Below are positions 26,317 to 33,668 of a stretch of DNA of 64,000 nt, piece by piece. The translations under genes were made by a program, and so were the position numbers. Source of the DNA: Streptomyces indicus (GTDB lineage: Bacteria > Actinomycetota > Actinomycetes > Streptomycetales > Streptomycetaceae); the NCBI RefSeq assembly GCF_900100315.1, contig NZ_FNFF01000020.1, positions 12,688-76,687 of the forward strand, in the 5' to 3' direction. The number at the start of each line of letters is the position of its first letter. Within the stretch, counting starts at the first letter, position 1. Under the pieces are notes generated by a model. The model did not search any database. It was given only the letters and a program-made list of their open reading frames with translations, and was not told the DNA's origin.

Positions 26317-26322
26317 TAGGCT
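26317..26322 (+). promoter_or_regulatory. serC -10 box, leaderless arrangement
   Basis: TAGGCT stands 6 nt before the GTG start, with no ribosome site between. This is the pattern of Streptomyces leaderless mRNAs, in which transcription begins at the start codon. Confidence 0.5.
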
Positions 26323-26328
26323 CGCCCC

Positions 26329-27447
26329 GTGGCTGAGATCCAGATTCCCGCTGACATCAAGCCCGCCGACGGCCGATTCGGCGCGGGCCCCTCCAAGGTG
26401 CGTACGGAAGCGCTCGACGCTCTGGCCGCCACCGGCACCTCCCTGCTCGGCACCTCCCACCGCCAGGCCCCGGTCAAGAACCTGGTCGGGCGCGTACGCG
26501 AGGGCGTGAGCAGCCTTTTCCAGCTGCCCGAGGGCTACGAGGTGATCCTCGGCAACGGCGGCTCCACCGCGTTCTGGGACGTGGCGACCCACGGCCTGAT
26601 CGAGAACAAGTCGCAGCACCTGAACTTCGGCGAGTTCTCCTCCAAGTTCGCCAAGGCCGCCAAGCTCGCGCCCTGGCTGGCCGAGCCCACCGTCATCGCG
26701 AGCGACCCGGGCACGCACCCGGACCCGCAGGCCGAGGCGGGCGTGGACGTGTACGCGTACACGCACAACGAGACCTCGACCGGTGTCGCCGCCCCCATCA
26801 AGCGCGTGCAGGGTGCCGACGAGGGTTCGCTCGTCCTCGTGGACGCCACGAGCGGCGCCGGCGGTCTGCCGGTCGACATCACCGAGACCGACGTCTACTA
26901 CTTCGCCCCGCAGAAGTCCTTCGCCTCCGACGGCGGCCTGTGGATCGGCGTCTTCTCGCCCGCCGCGATCGAGCGCGCCGAGCGCATCCACGCGAGCGGC
27001 CGGCACGTCCCGGAGTTCTTCAGCCTGCCGACGGCGATCGACAACTCCCGCAAGAACCAGACGTACAACACCCCCGCCCTCGCCACGCTCTTCCTGCTCG
27101 CCGAGCAGCTGGACTGGATCAACGGGCAGGGCGGGCTCGCCTGGTCCACGGCGCGTACGAAGGACAGCTCGGACCGGCTGTACACCTGGGCCGAGGAGTC
27201 CAAGTTCGCCACGCCGTTCGTGACCGACGCCGCCAAGCGCTCGCAGGTCATCGGCACGATCGACTTCAACGACGACGTGGACGCGGCCGCGGTCGCCAAG
27301 GTGCTGCGCGCCAACGGCATCGTCGACACCGAGCCGTACCGCAAGCTCGGCCGCAACCAGCTGCGCATCGCGATGTTCCCGGCGATCGACCCGGCGGACG
27401 TCCAGGCCCTGACGGCCTGCATCGACTACGTGATCGAGAAGCTGTAG
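26329..27447 (+). CDS. serC: Phosphoserine aminotransferase
   Basis: A PLP enzyme that converts 3-phosphohydroxypyruvate and glutamate to O-phosphoserine and 2-oxoglutarate, the second step of serine synthesis; cytoplasmic. The 372-residue protein is of the actinobacterial SerC type. It has the N-terminal FGAGPSKVR, GNGGSTAFWD near 75-84, THNETSTGV near 145-153, VDATSGAGG near 171-179 and the PLP-binding Lys196 in FAPQKSFASDGG. It starts with GTG at 26329 and appears leaderless. The stop TAG belongs to the first of four 15-bp tandem units. A strong terminator follows, so the gene is monocistronic. Confidence 0.96.
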   Translation: MAEIQIPADIKPADGRFGAGPSKVRTEALDALAATGTSLLGTSHRQAPVKNLVGRVREGVSSLFQLPEGYEVILGNGGSTAFWDVATHGLIENKSQHLNFGEFSSKFAKAAKLAPWLAEPTVIASDPGTHPDPQAEAGVDVYAYTHNETSTGVAAPIKRVQGADEGSLVLVDATSGAGGLPVDITETDVYYFAPQKSFASDGGLWIGVFSPAAIERAERIHASGRHVPEFFSLPTAIDNSRKNQTYNTPALATLFLLAEQLDWINGQGGLAWSTARTKDSSDRLYTWAEESKFATPFVTDAAKRSQVIGTIDFNDDVDAAAVAKVLRANGIVDTEPYRKLGRNQLRIAMFPAIDPADVQALTACIDYVIEKL

Positions 27448-27492
27448 ATCGAGAAGCGGTAGAGCGAGGAGCGGTAGAGCGAGAAGCTGCAG
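27433..27492. repeat. Four 15-bp tandem units at the serC 3' end
   Basis: The units at 27433-27447, 27448-27462, 27463-27477 and 27478-27492 share the pattern AxCGAGAAGCxGTAG. The first supplies the last codons and stop of serC. The next two repeat the in-frame TAG, and the fourth has CAG. Confidence 0.85.
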
Positions 27493-27513
27493 TCCGCACC
27501 ACAGCGCATTTCC

Positions 27514-27546
27514 AAAAGGGCCGGCACGTCAAGTGCCGGCCCTTTT
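27514..27546. terminator. Terminator after serC
   Basis: AAAAGGGCCGGCAC, loop GTCAA, GTGCCGGCCCTTTT: a perfect 14-bp stem flanked by A and T runs. It is the most canonical factor-independent terminator in the window and is symmetric. Confidence 0.9.
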
Positions 27547-27611
27547 GTTGCGGTCGTGTTGCATTCATCAAGGAATCCCGACTGCGCTTATCCGCGACAT
27601 ATGAAAACGCC

Positions 27612-27713
27612 GGGACCTTGGTCCCTAATACCCGGGCAAAGCCCGGCCCAAGAGTTCGGGAAAGCCCGCAGTTGAGCGGGCGGACGGGCCGCGGGACCTT
27701 CGGCGAAGGGCCC
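27612..27713. promoter_or_regulatory. DevR/OsdR-like boxes and leader dyads
   Basis: GGGACC-TT-GGTCCC (27612-27625) is a perfect palindrome, and GGGACCTTC-GGC-GAAGGGCCC (27693-27713) is a second with one mismatch. CCGGGC-AAA-GCCCGG lies between them at 27632-27646. The first resembles the dormancy-regulator box (GGGACT..AGTCCC). These elements fill the 364-nt gap before the secreted-protein gene. Confidence 0.35.
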
Positions 27714-27771
27714 TGGTCACGGGCGTGCGGAGCCGAAACCAGCGGCCCAGGATGAACCTCATGAACAGTGC

Positions 27772-27792
27772 ACCGGGGAACAAATCCCCGGT
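27772..27792 (+). promoter_or_regulatory. Hairpin just before the ribosome site
   Basis: ACCGGGGA-ACAAA-TCCCCGGT is a perfect 8-bp stem ending 6 nt before AAGGAGG of the secreted-protein gene. It could stabilise the mRNA 5' end or modulate ribosome access. Confidence 0.45.
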
Positions 27793-27811
27793 CCTGCAAG
27801 GAGGTTCACTC

Positions 27812-28948
27812 ATGCGCAAGGCACTCACCGTCTCGGCGATCACGCTGGCCGCTTCGATGGCGATCGCCGCCCCGGCGACTGCTTTCGCCGCGGACGCGTC
27901 CCCGTCGCCCTCCACCTCGGCGACCTCCGCGGCATCGGATGACGGCACGGCGAAGAAGTCGGACGACGGCGCCAAGCAGGACGCGTCCGACAAGGCCCAG
28001 GCCAAGGTCGCGATCACCTCGACGCCGAAGGACAAGACGGGTTACAAGGCGGGCGAGCTGGTCACCTTCACGGTCACCACGTCCGGCAAGGCCAAGGTCT
28101 CCGCGTCCTCCGACGCGCTCACCGGCGTCTCCGTCACGGCGCAGGGCGACACGTCGTACACCGGCACGGGCACCGTCAAGGAGGGCTACGGCATCGGCAC
28201 CGGCAAGCTCACCGTCACGGTGAACTACCCGGACACCGGCGCCCAGTCCACCGCCACCTTCCCGGTCAACACCGGCACCGCCCCCAAGCCCGACCCGGCC
28301 AAGGCCTCGATGTCCCTGTCCACCGACGGCGGCAAGGTGGGCGACAAGGTCGGCATCACCATCAAGTCCGGTGACCTCAAGGGCGACGCGTACGTGCAGT
28401 CCGATGTCTTCGGCGGCAAGGTGAAGCTGGCCCGGGACAAGTCCGCCGAGGGCACCTGGCACGGCACCGCCACCGTCTCGCAGGACGCGAAGACCGGCTA
28501 CTACGGCGTCAAGGGCTACGTCGGCTCCACCCTGGTCGACACCGCGAAGTTCGGTGTCCAGGGCAGCGACAAGCCCACCCCGCAGCCCACCCCGGGCAAG
28601 TCCACGCTCGCCGTGACCCCGGGCTCCGGCAAGGCCGGCGACAAGATCGCCCTCACCGTCGACGCCCCGTCGATCAACCCCAAGAGCAACGTCTCCGTCG
28701 ACTCCTCCGCCTTCGGCGGCAAGGTCTCGCTGACCCTGGGCAAGGACGGCAAGTGGCACGGCTCGGCGACCGTCGCCCAGGTGAAGCCCGGCCGCTACGA
28801 CGTGAACTCCAGCACCGGCGCCAAGACCGGCTTCACCGTGACGAAGAGCGGTGCCGTCAAGCCGCTCAAGCCCTCGGAGCACAAGACCCCGCACGGCTCC
28901 GTGAACACCGGCATGGCTCCGGCCTGGGTCGACGTCCGCCATGGCTGA
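27812..28948 (+). CDS. Secreted repeat protein paired with a sortase
   Basis: A 378-residue exported protein. A Sec signal peptide (MRKALTVSAITLAASMAIAA, cleavage near ATAFA-AD) is followed by a Ser/Lys/Asp-rich low-complexity stretch to about 65. Three beta-sandwich-like repeats follow, the last two sharing GGKVGDKVGITIK/GSGKAGDKIALTVD and FGGKV-LxxxKD/S-WHG-ATV. The tail HKTPHGSVNTGMAPAWVDVR recalls the TG-containing region before a sortase anchor, but there is no C-terminal hydrophobic helix or basic tail. AAGGAGG lies 7 nt before the ATG. Its last 8 nt overlap the sortase gene, so it is probably made with, and perhaps handled by, that sortase. I recognise no exact family. Confidence 0.82.
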   Translation: MRKALTVSAITLAASMAIAAPATAFAADASPSPSTSATSAASDDGTAKKSDDGAKQDASDKAQAKVAITSTPKDKTGYKAGELVTFTVTTSGKAKVSASSDALTGVSVTAQGDTSYTGTGTVKEGYGIGTGKLTVTVNYPDTGAQSTATFPVNTGTAPKPDPAKASMSLSTDGGKVGDKVGITIKSGDLKGDAYVQSDVFGGKVKLARDKSAEGTWHGTATVSQDAKTGYYGVKGYVGSTLVDTAKFGVQGSDKPTPQPTPGKSTLAVTPGSGKAGDKIALTVDAPSINPKSNVSVDSSAFGGKVSLTLGKDGKWHGSATVAQVKPGRYDVNSSTGAKTGFTVTKSGAVKPLKPSEHKTPHGSVNTGMAPAWVDVRHG

Positions 28949-29573
28949 GACACGTACCCGCCGCGCCACGGCGGCCGTGCTCGCGGTGACGGCGGCGCTG
29001 ACCGTCGCCGTCACCGCGGGCTGCTCCTCCTCGAAGCCGGACGACTCGGCGGCGTCCGCGCGGCAGCAGGCCGCGCACGTCACGCCGGTCTCCGTCCTGG
29101 AGCCCTCGGTTCCCGACCACCTCACGATCCCCTCGATCAAGGTGGACGCGGACCTCGACACCGTCGGCCTGGACAGCAGCGGCGCGATGCAGACGCCGCC
29201 GTTCGACAAGCCGATGGAGGCCAGCTGGTACAAGGACGGTCCGACCCCGGGTGAGAAGGGTGCGGCGGCGATCGCCGGCCACATGGACACCCCGCAGGTC
29301 GAGAAGGCGGTGTTCTACAACCTCAAGGACCTGAAGAAGGACCAGGAGATCGACATCCGCCGCGAGGACGGCACGACCGCCGTCTTCAAGGTGGACGACG
29401 TGGAGACGTACAAGAAGGCCGACTTCCCGACCGACAAGGTCTACGGGAAGACGGACCGGGCGGAGCTCCGGCTGATCACCTGCGGCGGCGACCTCACGAA
29501 GGACCGCCACTGGGACTCGAACGTCGTGGTGTTCGCGCACCTCACGGGCGAAACCGGCTCCTCCGGAGCTTGA
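28941..29573 (+). CDS. Class F sortase, lipoprotein-like
   Basis: A 210-residue sortase of the actinobacterial class F, a cell-surface transpeptidase. The catalytic His is in AAIAGHMDT (near 114), the Cys in LITCGGD (near 180) and the Arg in RHWDSNVV (near 189). The N terminus has a hydrophobic stretch ending VTAGCSSS, a lipobox, so it may be anchored by a lipid rather than a TM helix; this is unusual for a sortase. The ATG overlaps the end of the secreted-protein gene by 8 nt. The AHLT end before GETGSSGA is consistent with the family C terminus. Its substrate is not certain, as the paired protein lacks a full sorting signal. Confidence 0.9.
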   Translation: MAETRTRRATAAVLAVTAALTVAVTAGCSSSKPDDSAASARQQAAHVTPVSVLEPSVPDHLTIPSIKVDADLDTVGLDSSGAMQTPPFDKPMEASWYKDGPTPGEKGAAAIAGHMDTPQVEKAVFYNLKDLKKDQEIDIRREDGTTAVFKVDDVETYKKADFPTDKVYGKTDRAELRLITCGGDLTKDRHWDSNVVVFAHLTGETGSSGA

Positions 29574-29604
29574 GGAGATCGGACGAAGTCCGGATGCGGT
29601 CGCG

Positions 29605-29638
29605 ATGGGGGCTCCCTTCGAAGGAAGGGAGCCCCCAT
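29605..29638. terminator. Bidirectional hairpin between convergent genes
   Basis: ATGGGGGCTCCCTTC-GAAG-GAAGGGAGCCCCCAT: perfect 15-bp arms around a 4-nt loop. It lies between the sortase stop and the permease stop, without a T-run. Confidence 0.8.
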
Positions 29639-29657
29639 CCGCGTACGCGAAGAGAAC

Positions 29658-30536
29658 TCAGCGGCTCAGCTTCTGGAAGCGGCGTACCGCGAGCGGCAGG
29701 AAGACGGCCGTGAGCACCACCGGCCAGACCACCGCCATCAGGACGGCGTTCTCCTGGATCCAGCTGCCGTCGCCCGCCACCGGGTACCCGAACAGTTCGC
29801 GCGCCGCGGCACCCGTGGAGGAGATCGGGTTCCAGGCCGCGGCCGTGCCGAGCCAGCCCGGCATGGACGAGGGCGCCACGAAGATGCTGGAGATCATCGT
29901 GACCGGGAAGATGAGGGCGTAGAGCCCGCCGGCCGCCTCGGGGTTGGGCACCAGGAGGCCCAGCCACACGCCCGCCCAGATCAGGCAGAACCGCAGCAGC
30001 AGGATCAGCCCGAAGGCGCCGGCCATCGCGAGCGGCTCGCCGTCCGGGCGCCAGCCGAGCGCGAGGGCGGTGAGCGCCAGGATGGTCAACTCGGCGCAGG
30101 CCACCAGGAGATCGGTCACCGCACGACCGCCGACCACCGCGGACGGGGCCATCGGCATGGAGCGGAAGCGGTCGATGACGCCCTTGGTCGCGTCGTGCAC
30201 CACGCTGGTCGCCGTGTTCATCAGGCCGAAGGCCATCGTCATCACGAACATGCCGGGCATCAGGAAGTCCCGGTAGGTGGCGCCGTCCTCGGAGCCCGGC
30301 ACCTCCATCGCGCCGCCGAACACATAGGCGTAGAGCAGCACCGAGATGATCGGGAAGCCCAACTGCCAGAGAATCATGACGGGTTGGCGCTGGTAGTGGG
30401 TGAGGGTGCGGCGCACCACGTTCCAGGAGTCGGCGACCGCCCAGTACAGGCGCCGCTGCTCCCCGCTCTCGACGTGCAGGTCGACCTGCGTCCCGCCCTG
30501 TGTTCCGCCCTGCGCTTCGACCGTTCCGGCGCTCAT
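29658..30536 (-). CDS. ABC-2 type transporter permease (DrrB-like)
   Basis: The membrane half of a DrrAB-type exporter, 292 residues with six hydrophobic segments (first near 55-75, last near 262-282) and the ABC-2 family layout. The region between TM helices 2 and 3 has FGLMNTATSVVHDATKGVIDRFRSMP, whose RxxP-like core is common to DrrB proteins. Its ATG overlaps the ATPase stop by 4 nt. Daunorubicin-type exporters pump hydrophobic drugs, but the family is broad and the real substrate is unknown. Expression is probably governed by the TetR protein encoded divergently at 31794. Confidence 0.9.
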   Translation of the reverse strand: MSAGTVEAQGGTQGGTQVDLHVESGEQRRLYWAVADSWNVVRRTLTHYQRQPVMILWQLGFPIISVLLYAYVFGGAMEVPGSEDGATYRDFLMPGMFVMTMAFGLMNTATSVVHDATKGVIDRFRSMPMAPSAVVGGRAVTDLLVACAELTILALTALALGWRPDGEPLAMAGAFGLILLLRFCLIWAGVWLGLLVPNPEAAGGLYALIFPVTMISSIFVAPSSMPGWLGTAAAWNPISSTGAAARELFGYPVAGDGSWIQENAVLMAVVWPVVLTAVFLPLAVRRFQKLSR

Positions 30537-31516
30537 GCCGCCACCATCGCTTCCCCGGACACCGGCTCGGCCGCGTCCGTACGGTGTCCCGTCAGGCGCA
30601 GGAACACGTCGTCGAGGCTCGGCCTGCGCAGTCCGATGTCCTCCACCCGGATCCCCTCGTCCTGGAGCGTGCGGGCCACGTCGGTGAGCGCGGCCACGCG
30701 CTCGCGCACGGGGGCGTGCACCCGCAGTCCGGTCCGGTCGACGGCGGGTTCGCCCAGGCTGACGCGGGCCACCACCTCGGCGATCCGGGGCAGGTCGGCC
30801 GCCTCGGCGGCCACGACCTCGACGCGGTCGCCGCCGACGCAGTCCTTGAGGCCGTCGGGGGTGTCGTCGGCGATGGCACGGCCCTGGTCGATGACCGTGA
30901 TCCGCGAGGCCAGCTTGTCGGCCTCCTCCAGGTACTGGGTGGTGAGCAGCACCGTGGTGCCGTCCGCCACCAACTCCCGTACCGCCTCCCAGACTTCACC
31001 GCGCCCGCGCGGGTCGAGCCCGGTGGTGGGCTCGTCGAGGAAGAGCACCTCGGGCGCGAGGATCATCGACGCGGCGAGGTCGAGGCGGCGGCGCATGCCC
31101 CCGCTGTAGTCCCCGGCGTTCTTGCCCGCCGCCTCCACCAGGTCGAAGCGCTCGAGGAGTTCGGCCGCCCGCAGCCGGGCCCGGCGCCCGCCCAGGTGGA
31201 AGAGCCGGCCGAACATCTCCAGGTTCTGCCGGCCGCTGAGCATCTCGTCCACGGCCGCGTACTGCCCGGCGAGTCCGATGCGGCGGCGCACCCCGCGCGG
31301 GTCCTTCGCCACGTCGGTGCCGGCGACCAGGGCGCGCCCGCCGTCGAACTTCAGGAGTGTGGCGAGGGCGCGCACCGCGGTGGTCTTGCCCGCGCCGTTC
31401 GGCCCGAGCAGGCCGTGCACGGTGCCCTTGCGGACGGTGAGGTCGAAGCCGTCCAGTGCGTGCTTCTCGCCGTACCTCTTCTGCAGGGCCTCTGCCTGCA
31501 CGGCATACGTGTCCAC
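30533..31516 (-). CDS. ABC transporter ATPase (DrrA-like)
   Basis: A 327-residue export ATPase of the daunorubicin-resistance DrrA type. Walker A is GPNGAGKTT (near 39-47), the signature YSGGMRRRL (near 141-149), and Walker B EVLFLDEPTTGLDPRGRGEV. The C-terminal 100 residues form the DrrA-specific regulatory domain. It begins with GTG at 31516 after GGGAGGA, 5 nt away. The gene is first in the DrrAB-like operon and couples to the permease by a 4-nt overlap. The paired operator at 31543-31586 lies 27-70 nt upstream of its start, in the promoter region. Confidence 0.93.
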   Translation of the reverse strand: MDTYAVQAEALQKRYGEKHALDGFDLTVRKGTVHGLLGPNGAGKTTAVRALATLLKFDGGRALVAGTDVAKDPRGVRRRIGLAGQYAAVDEMLSGRQNLEMFGRLFHLGGRRARLRAAELLERFDLVEAAGKNAGDYSGGMRRRLDLAASMILAPEVLFLDEPTTGLDPRGRGEVWEAVRELVADGTTVLLTTQYLEEADKLASRITVIDQGRAIADDTPDGLKDCVGGDRVEVVAAEAADLPRIAEVVARVSLGEPAVDRTGLRVHAPVRERVAALTDVARTLQDEGIRVEDIGLRRPSLDDVFLRLTGHRTDAAEPVSGEAMVAA

Positions 31517-31542
31517 GGGGTCCTCCCGGTACCTCGCCCATC

Positions 31543-31586
31543 AACTGGGTACAGCGTACCCTATTGCGCGTACACTGTACCCAGTT
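31543..31586. promoter_or_regulatory. Paired TetR-type operators
   Basis: AACTGGGTACAG and CTGTACCCAGTT are perfect 12-bp inverted arms 20 nt apart. Each end also holds its own palindrome: GGGTAC-AGC-GTACCC (31547-31561) and GCGTAC-ACT-GTACCC (31568-31582), one mismatched pair. The centres are 21 bp apart, two helical turns, so two dimers would bind one face. It lies between the exporter operon and the divergent TetR gene. Confidence 0.7.
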
Positions 31587-31635
31587 AAGTCGGGGCGCCT
31601 CGTCCCGCCCGGCCTTCGGGCCTGCGGCCCCCGTA

Positions 31636-31687
31636 GCTCCGCCGCTCCGCGGCGGGGATGTGTGGGGGGGCTGACGCCCCCCCACAC
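31636..31687. repeat. Family 2 repeat, reverse orientation
   Basis: GCTCCGCCGCTCCGCGGCGG is the exact reverse complement of the element at 26176 and 26233. It is followed by the hairpin GTGTGGGGGGGC-TGAC-GCCCCCCCACAC (31660-31687). It stands in the exporter/TetR intergenic region, between the operators and the TetR start. Confidence 0.75.
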
Positions 31688-31793
31688 CCCCCGGACCGGG
31701 CCGGGGGGCGGGCCCCGAGCGCCGGAGGCCGGCCCCGCCCCCCGGTGCGCAGCCCGGCCAACCCGACGTGACAGCCCGATTAAGGTGATCCGT

Positions 31794-32573
31794 ATGAGCG
31801 GCAAGGACAGCCCCGTCACCAGCGGCAGCGGAGACATCCAGCGCACCCTCGATCTGCTCTGGGGCACCGGGGAGCGGGCCACGCGCGGGCCGAAGCCGGC
31901 GCTCACGCTCGACCGGATCGTGGCGGCCGCCGTCGAGCTCGCCGACCGCGAGGGGATCGCCGCCGTCTCGATGCGCCGGCTGTCCACGGAGCTCGGCACC
32001 GGCACGATGTCGCTCTACCGGTACGTGCCGGGCAAGGCCGAGCTGCTCGACCTGATGCTGGACCGGGTGCAGGGCGAGGCCGTGCCCGAGGGCGCCGCGA
32101 TCCCGAAGGACTGGCGCGCGTGCGTCGAGGGCATGGCCCGCGGCCAACTCGCCCTGTTCCGCAGCCATCCGTGGCTGCTCAAGGTCAACCAGGCGCGCAC
32201 CGTGCTCGGCCCCAGCGCGATCCGCAGCATGGAGGTGGTGGTCGCCCCGCTGCGCACGATGGGCCTGACCGACCCCGAGCTGCTCTCGGTGATCATCGCC
32301 GTGACGAACTGGGTGACGGGCCACGCGCGGACCGAGGCGGACACCGTCGAGGCGGTCAAAGAGACCGGTCTGAGCGACGAGGAGTTCTGGGGCAGCCAGC
32401 AGCCGTATCTCGAACGGGCCATGCTCAGCGGGGAGTTCCCGCAGATGGCCTCACTGTCCGAGGACACCTTCAGCTACGAGTTCGACCACTTCGAGTTCGG
32501 GCTTCGGCGGCTGATCGACGGCTTCGCGGTGCTCGTCGAGGAGCGGGCCGCGGAGCGCGAAGAGGGCCGCTAG
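31794..32573 (+). CDS. TetR/AcrR-family repressor of the DrrAB-like exporter
   Basis: A 259-residue TetR-type regulator. The helix-turn-helix is at about 40-90 (VSMRRLSTELGTGTMSLYRYV) and a TetR_C_1-type drug-binding domain follows to the end. This long subfamily, with the MSLYRYV recognition helix, typically represses drug exporters. The gene is divergent from the DrrAB-like operon and the double operator lies between them, so mutual control is very likely. The ATG at 31794 is preceded by AAGG about 8 nt upstream; TAAGGT 7 nt before the ATG could also be a leaderless -10. Its stop codon overlaps that of the convergent beta-propeller gene by 4 nt. Confidence 0.9.
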   Translation: MSGKDSPVTSGSGDIQRTLDLLWGTGERATRGPKPALTLDRIVAAAVELADREGIAAVSMRRLSTELGTGTMSLYRYVPGKAELLDLMLDRVQGEAVPEGAAIPKDWRACVEGMARGQLALFRSHPWLLKVNQARTVLGPSAIRSMEVVVAPLRTMGLTDPELLSVIIAVTNWVTGHARTEADTVEAVKETGLSDEEFWGSQQPYLERAMLSGEFPQMASLSEDTFSYEFDHFEFGLRRLIDGFAVLVEERAAEREEGR

Positions 32574-33583
32574 CGCTCCTCGCGCTTGAACAGCCCCTTC
32601 AGACCGAGCGCCGCGAGCACGGCCGCACCCAGCGCGAGCGCGCCGGTCGGCAGCCCGCCGTCATCACCGTCCCCGCCGCCGGAGTTGCCGCCCGAACCCC
32701 CGCTCCCGCCGCCCGGACCGCCCTTGCCGGGCGACTCGGGCGCACCCGGCGCCGCTTCCGGTACGACGTCGCTGCCCTGCCCCTCGGAGCCGAACATCAG
32801 CGTCGTGCCGTCCGGCGAGTACGCCACCGACTCGCCCTGCCGCTGGATCGGCACGTCCACGCGCTCCCCGTCCTGCGGCCGGCCGTCCTTCCAGGTGTAC
32901 GACCGGGCGCCGAAGTAGCTGCGCAGCACGAGGACTTGGCCGTCCGGCGAGAACGCGCCGTCGGTGGCCCACAGGTCGATGTCCGCGATCCGCTTGAAGA
33001 CGTTGTTCCGGCCCGGCTTCAGCTCGGCCGGTGCCTCGTAGAGGCCGCCCGTGCCGTCGTCCTTCTTGTCGGCGATGTAGACCTTCCCGGTCTTCGGGTG
33101 CACCATCAGCGCCTCGGCGTCGCGTGCGCCGTCCGCGTACGTGACGTCGTACTGCGTGGCCTTGACCGTACGGTCGGTGAGCTTGTCCGGCTCGGGCAGC
33201 CGGTAGATCCACACGTGGTCCCACGTGCCGCCGAGGTTGTCGCCGATGTCGCCCACGTACAGATCGCCGTCCGGGCCGATCGAGACCGCCTCGACGTCGC
33301 GCGCCTGCCCGACGCCTGCCAGAGTGAGGCGCGCGAGGGTCTTCCCTGACCTGCCGTCCACGGCGTAGAGATACGAGCCGTCGTCGCTGTCGTTGTGCGT
33401 CCAGTACACGCCGGGGTGCTTCTTGCTGGCCACGAGCCCGCTCGACTCGGTGATCCGCGGATCCTCGATGGTGAACCCGTCGGCCGTGCCGTCCGCGAGG
33501 GCGGCGGGCGCGAGGGCGAGCAGCAGGGCGGCGGCCCCGGCGGGGGCCAGGAGCCCGGCGGTGGCGAGGAGCGAGCGGCGCAT
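32570..33583 (-). CDS. Secreted beta-propeller-like protein with C-terminal anchor
   Basis: A 337-residue exported protein. A signal peptide (about 1-31, ending APAALA-DG) is followed by a beta-propeller-like region of about 230 residues with blades such as YWTHNDSDDGSYLYAVDGR, SIGPDGDLYVGDIGDN and VHPKTGKVYIADKKDD. A Gly/Ser/Pro spacer then leads to a final hydrophobic helix and KREER, so the protein is held in the membrane facing outward. The Asp-rich GDIGDN and NDSDD segments could bind Ca2+. I cannot assign a reaction. It is convergent with the TetR gene, with a 4-nt stop overlap. Confidence 0.82.
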   Translation of the reverse strand: MRRSLLATAGLLAPAGAAALLLALAPAALADGTADGFTIEDPRITESSGLVASKKHPGVYWTHNDSDDGSYLYAVDGRSGKTLARLTLAGVGQARDVEAVSIGPDGDLYVGDIGDNLGGTWDHVWIYRLPEPDKLTDRTVKATQYDVTYADGARDAEALMVHPKTGKVYIADKKDDGTGGLYEAPAELKPGRNNVFKRIADIDLWATDGAFSPDGQVLVLRSYFGARSYTWKDGRPQDGERVDVPIQRQGESVAYSPDGTTLMFGSEGQGSDVVPEAAPGAPESPGKGGPGGGSGGSGGNSGGGDGDDGGLPTGALALGAAVLAALGLKGLFKREER

Positions 33584-33668
33584 ACGGCAAGGCTGCCACC
33601 TTCCCGGCGCGTTCGGGCGTGTGCGGTGTCACATCGCCAGGCCACGGCCGGTCCGCGATGATGAGCGG

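Larger units (their letters stand above)
25941..26328. other. 388-nt gene-free stretch made largely of repeats
   Basis: Contains family 1 repeat copy C (25981-26078), a family 2 element (26176-26253), a GC-rich dyad near 26106-26150, and the serC promoter at its end. I see no ORF with a ribosome site. Confidence 0.6.
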
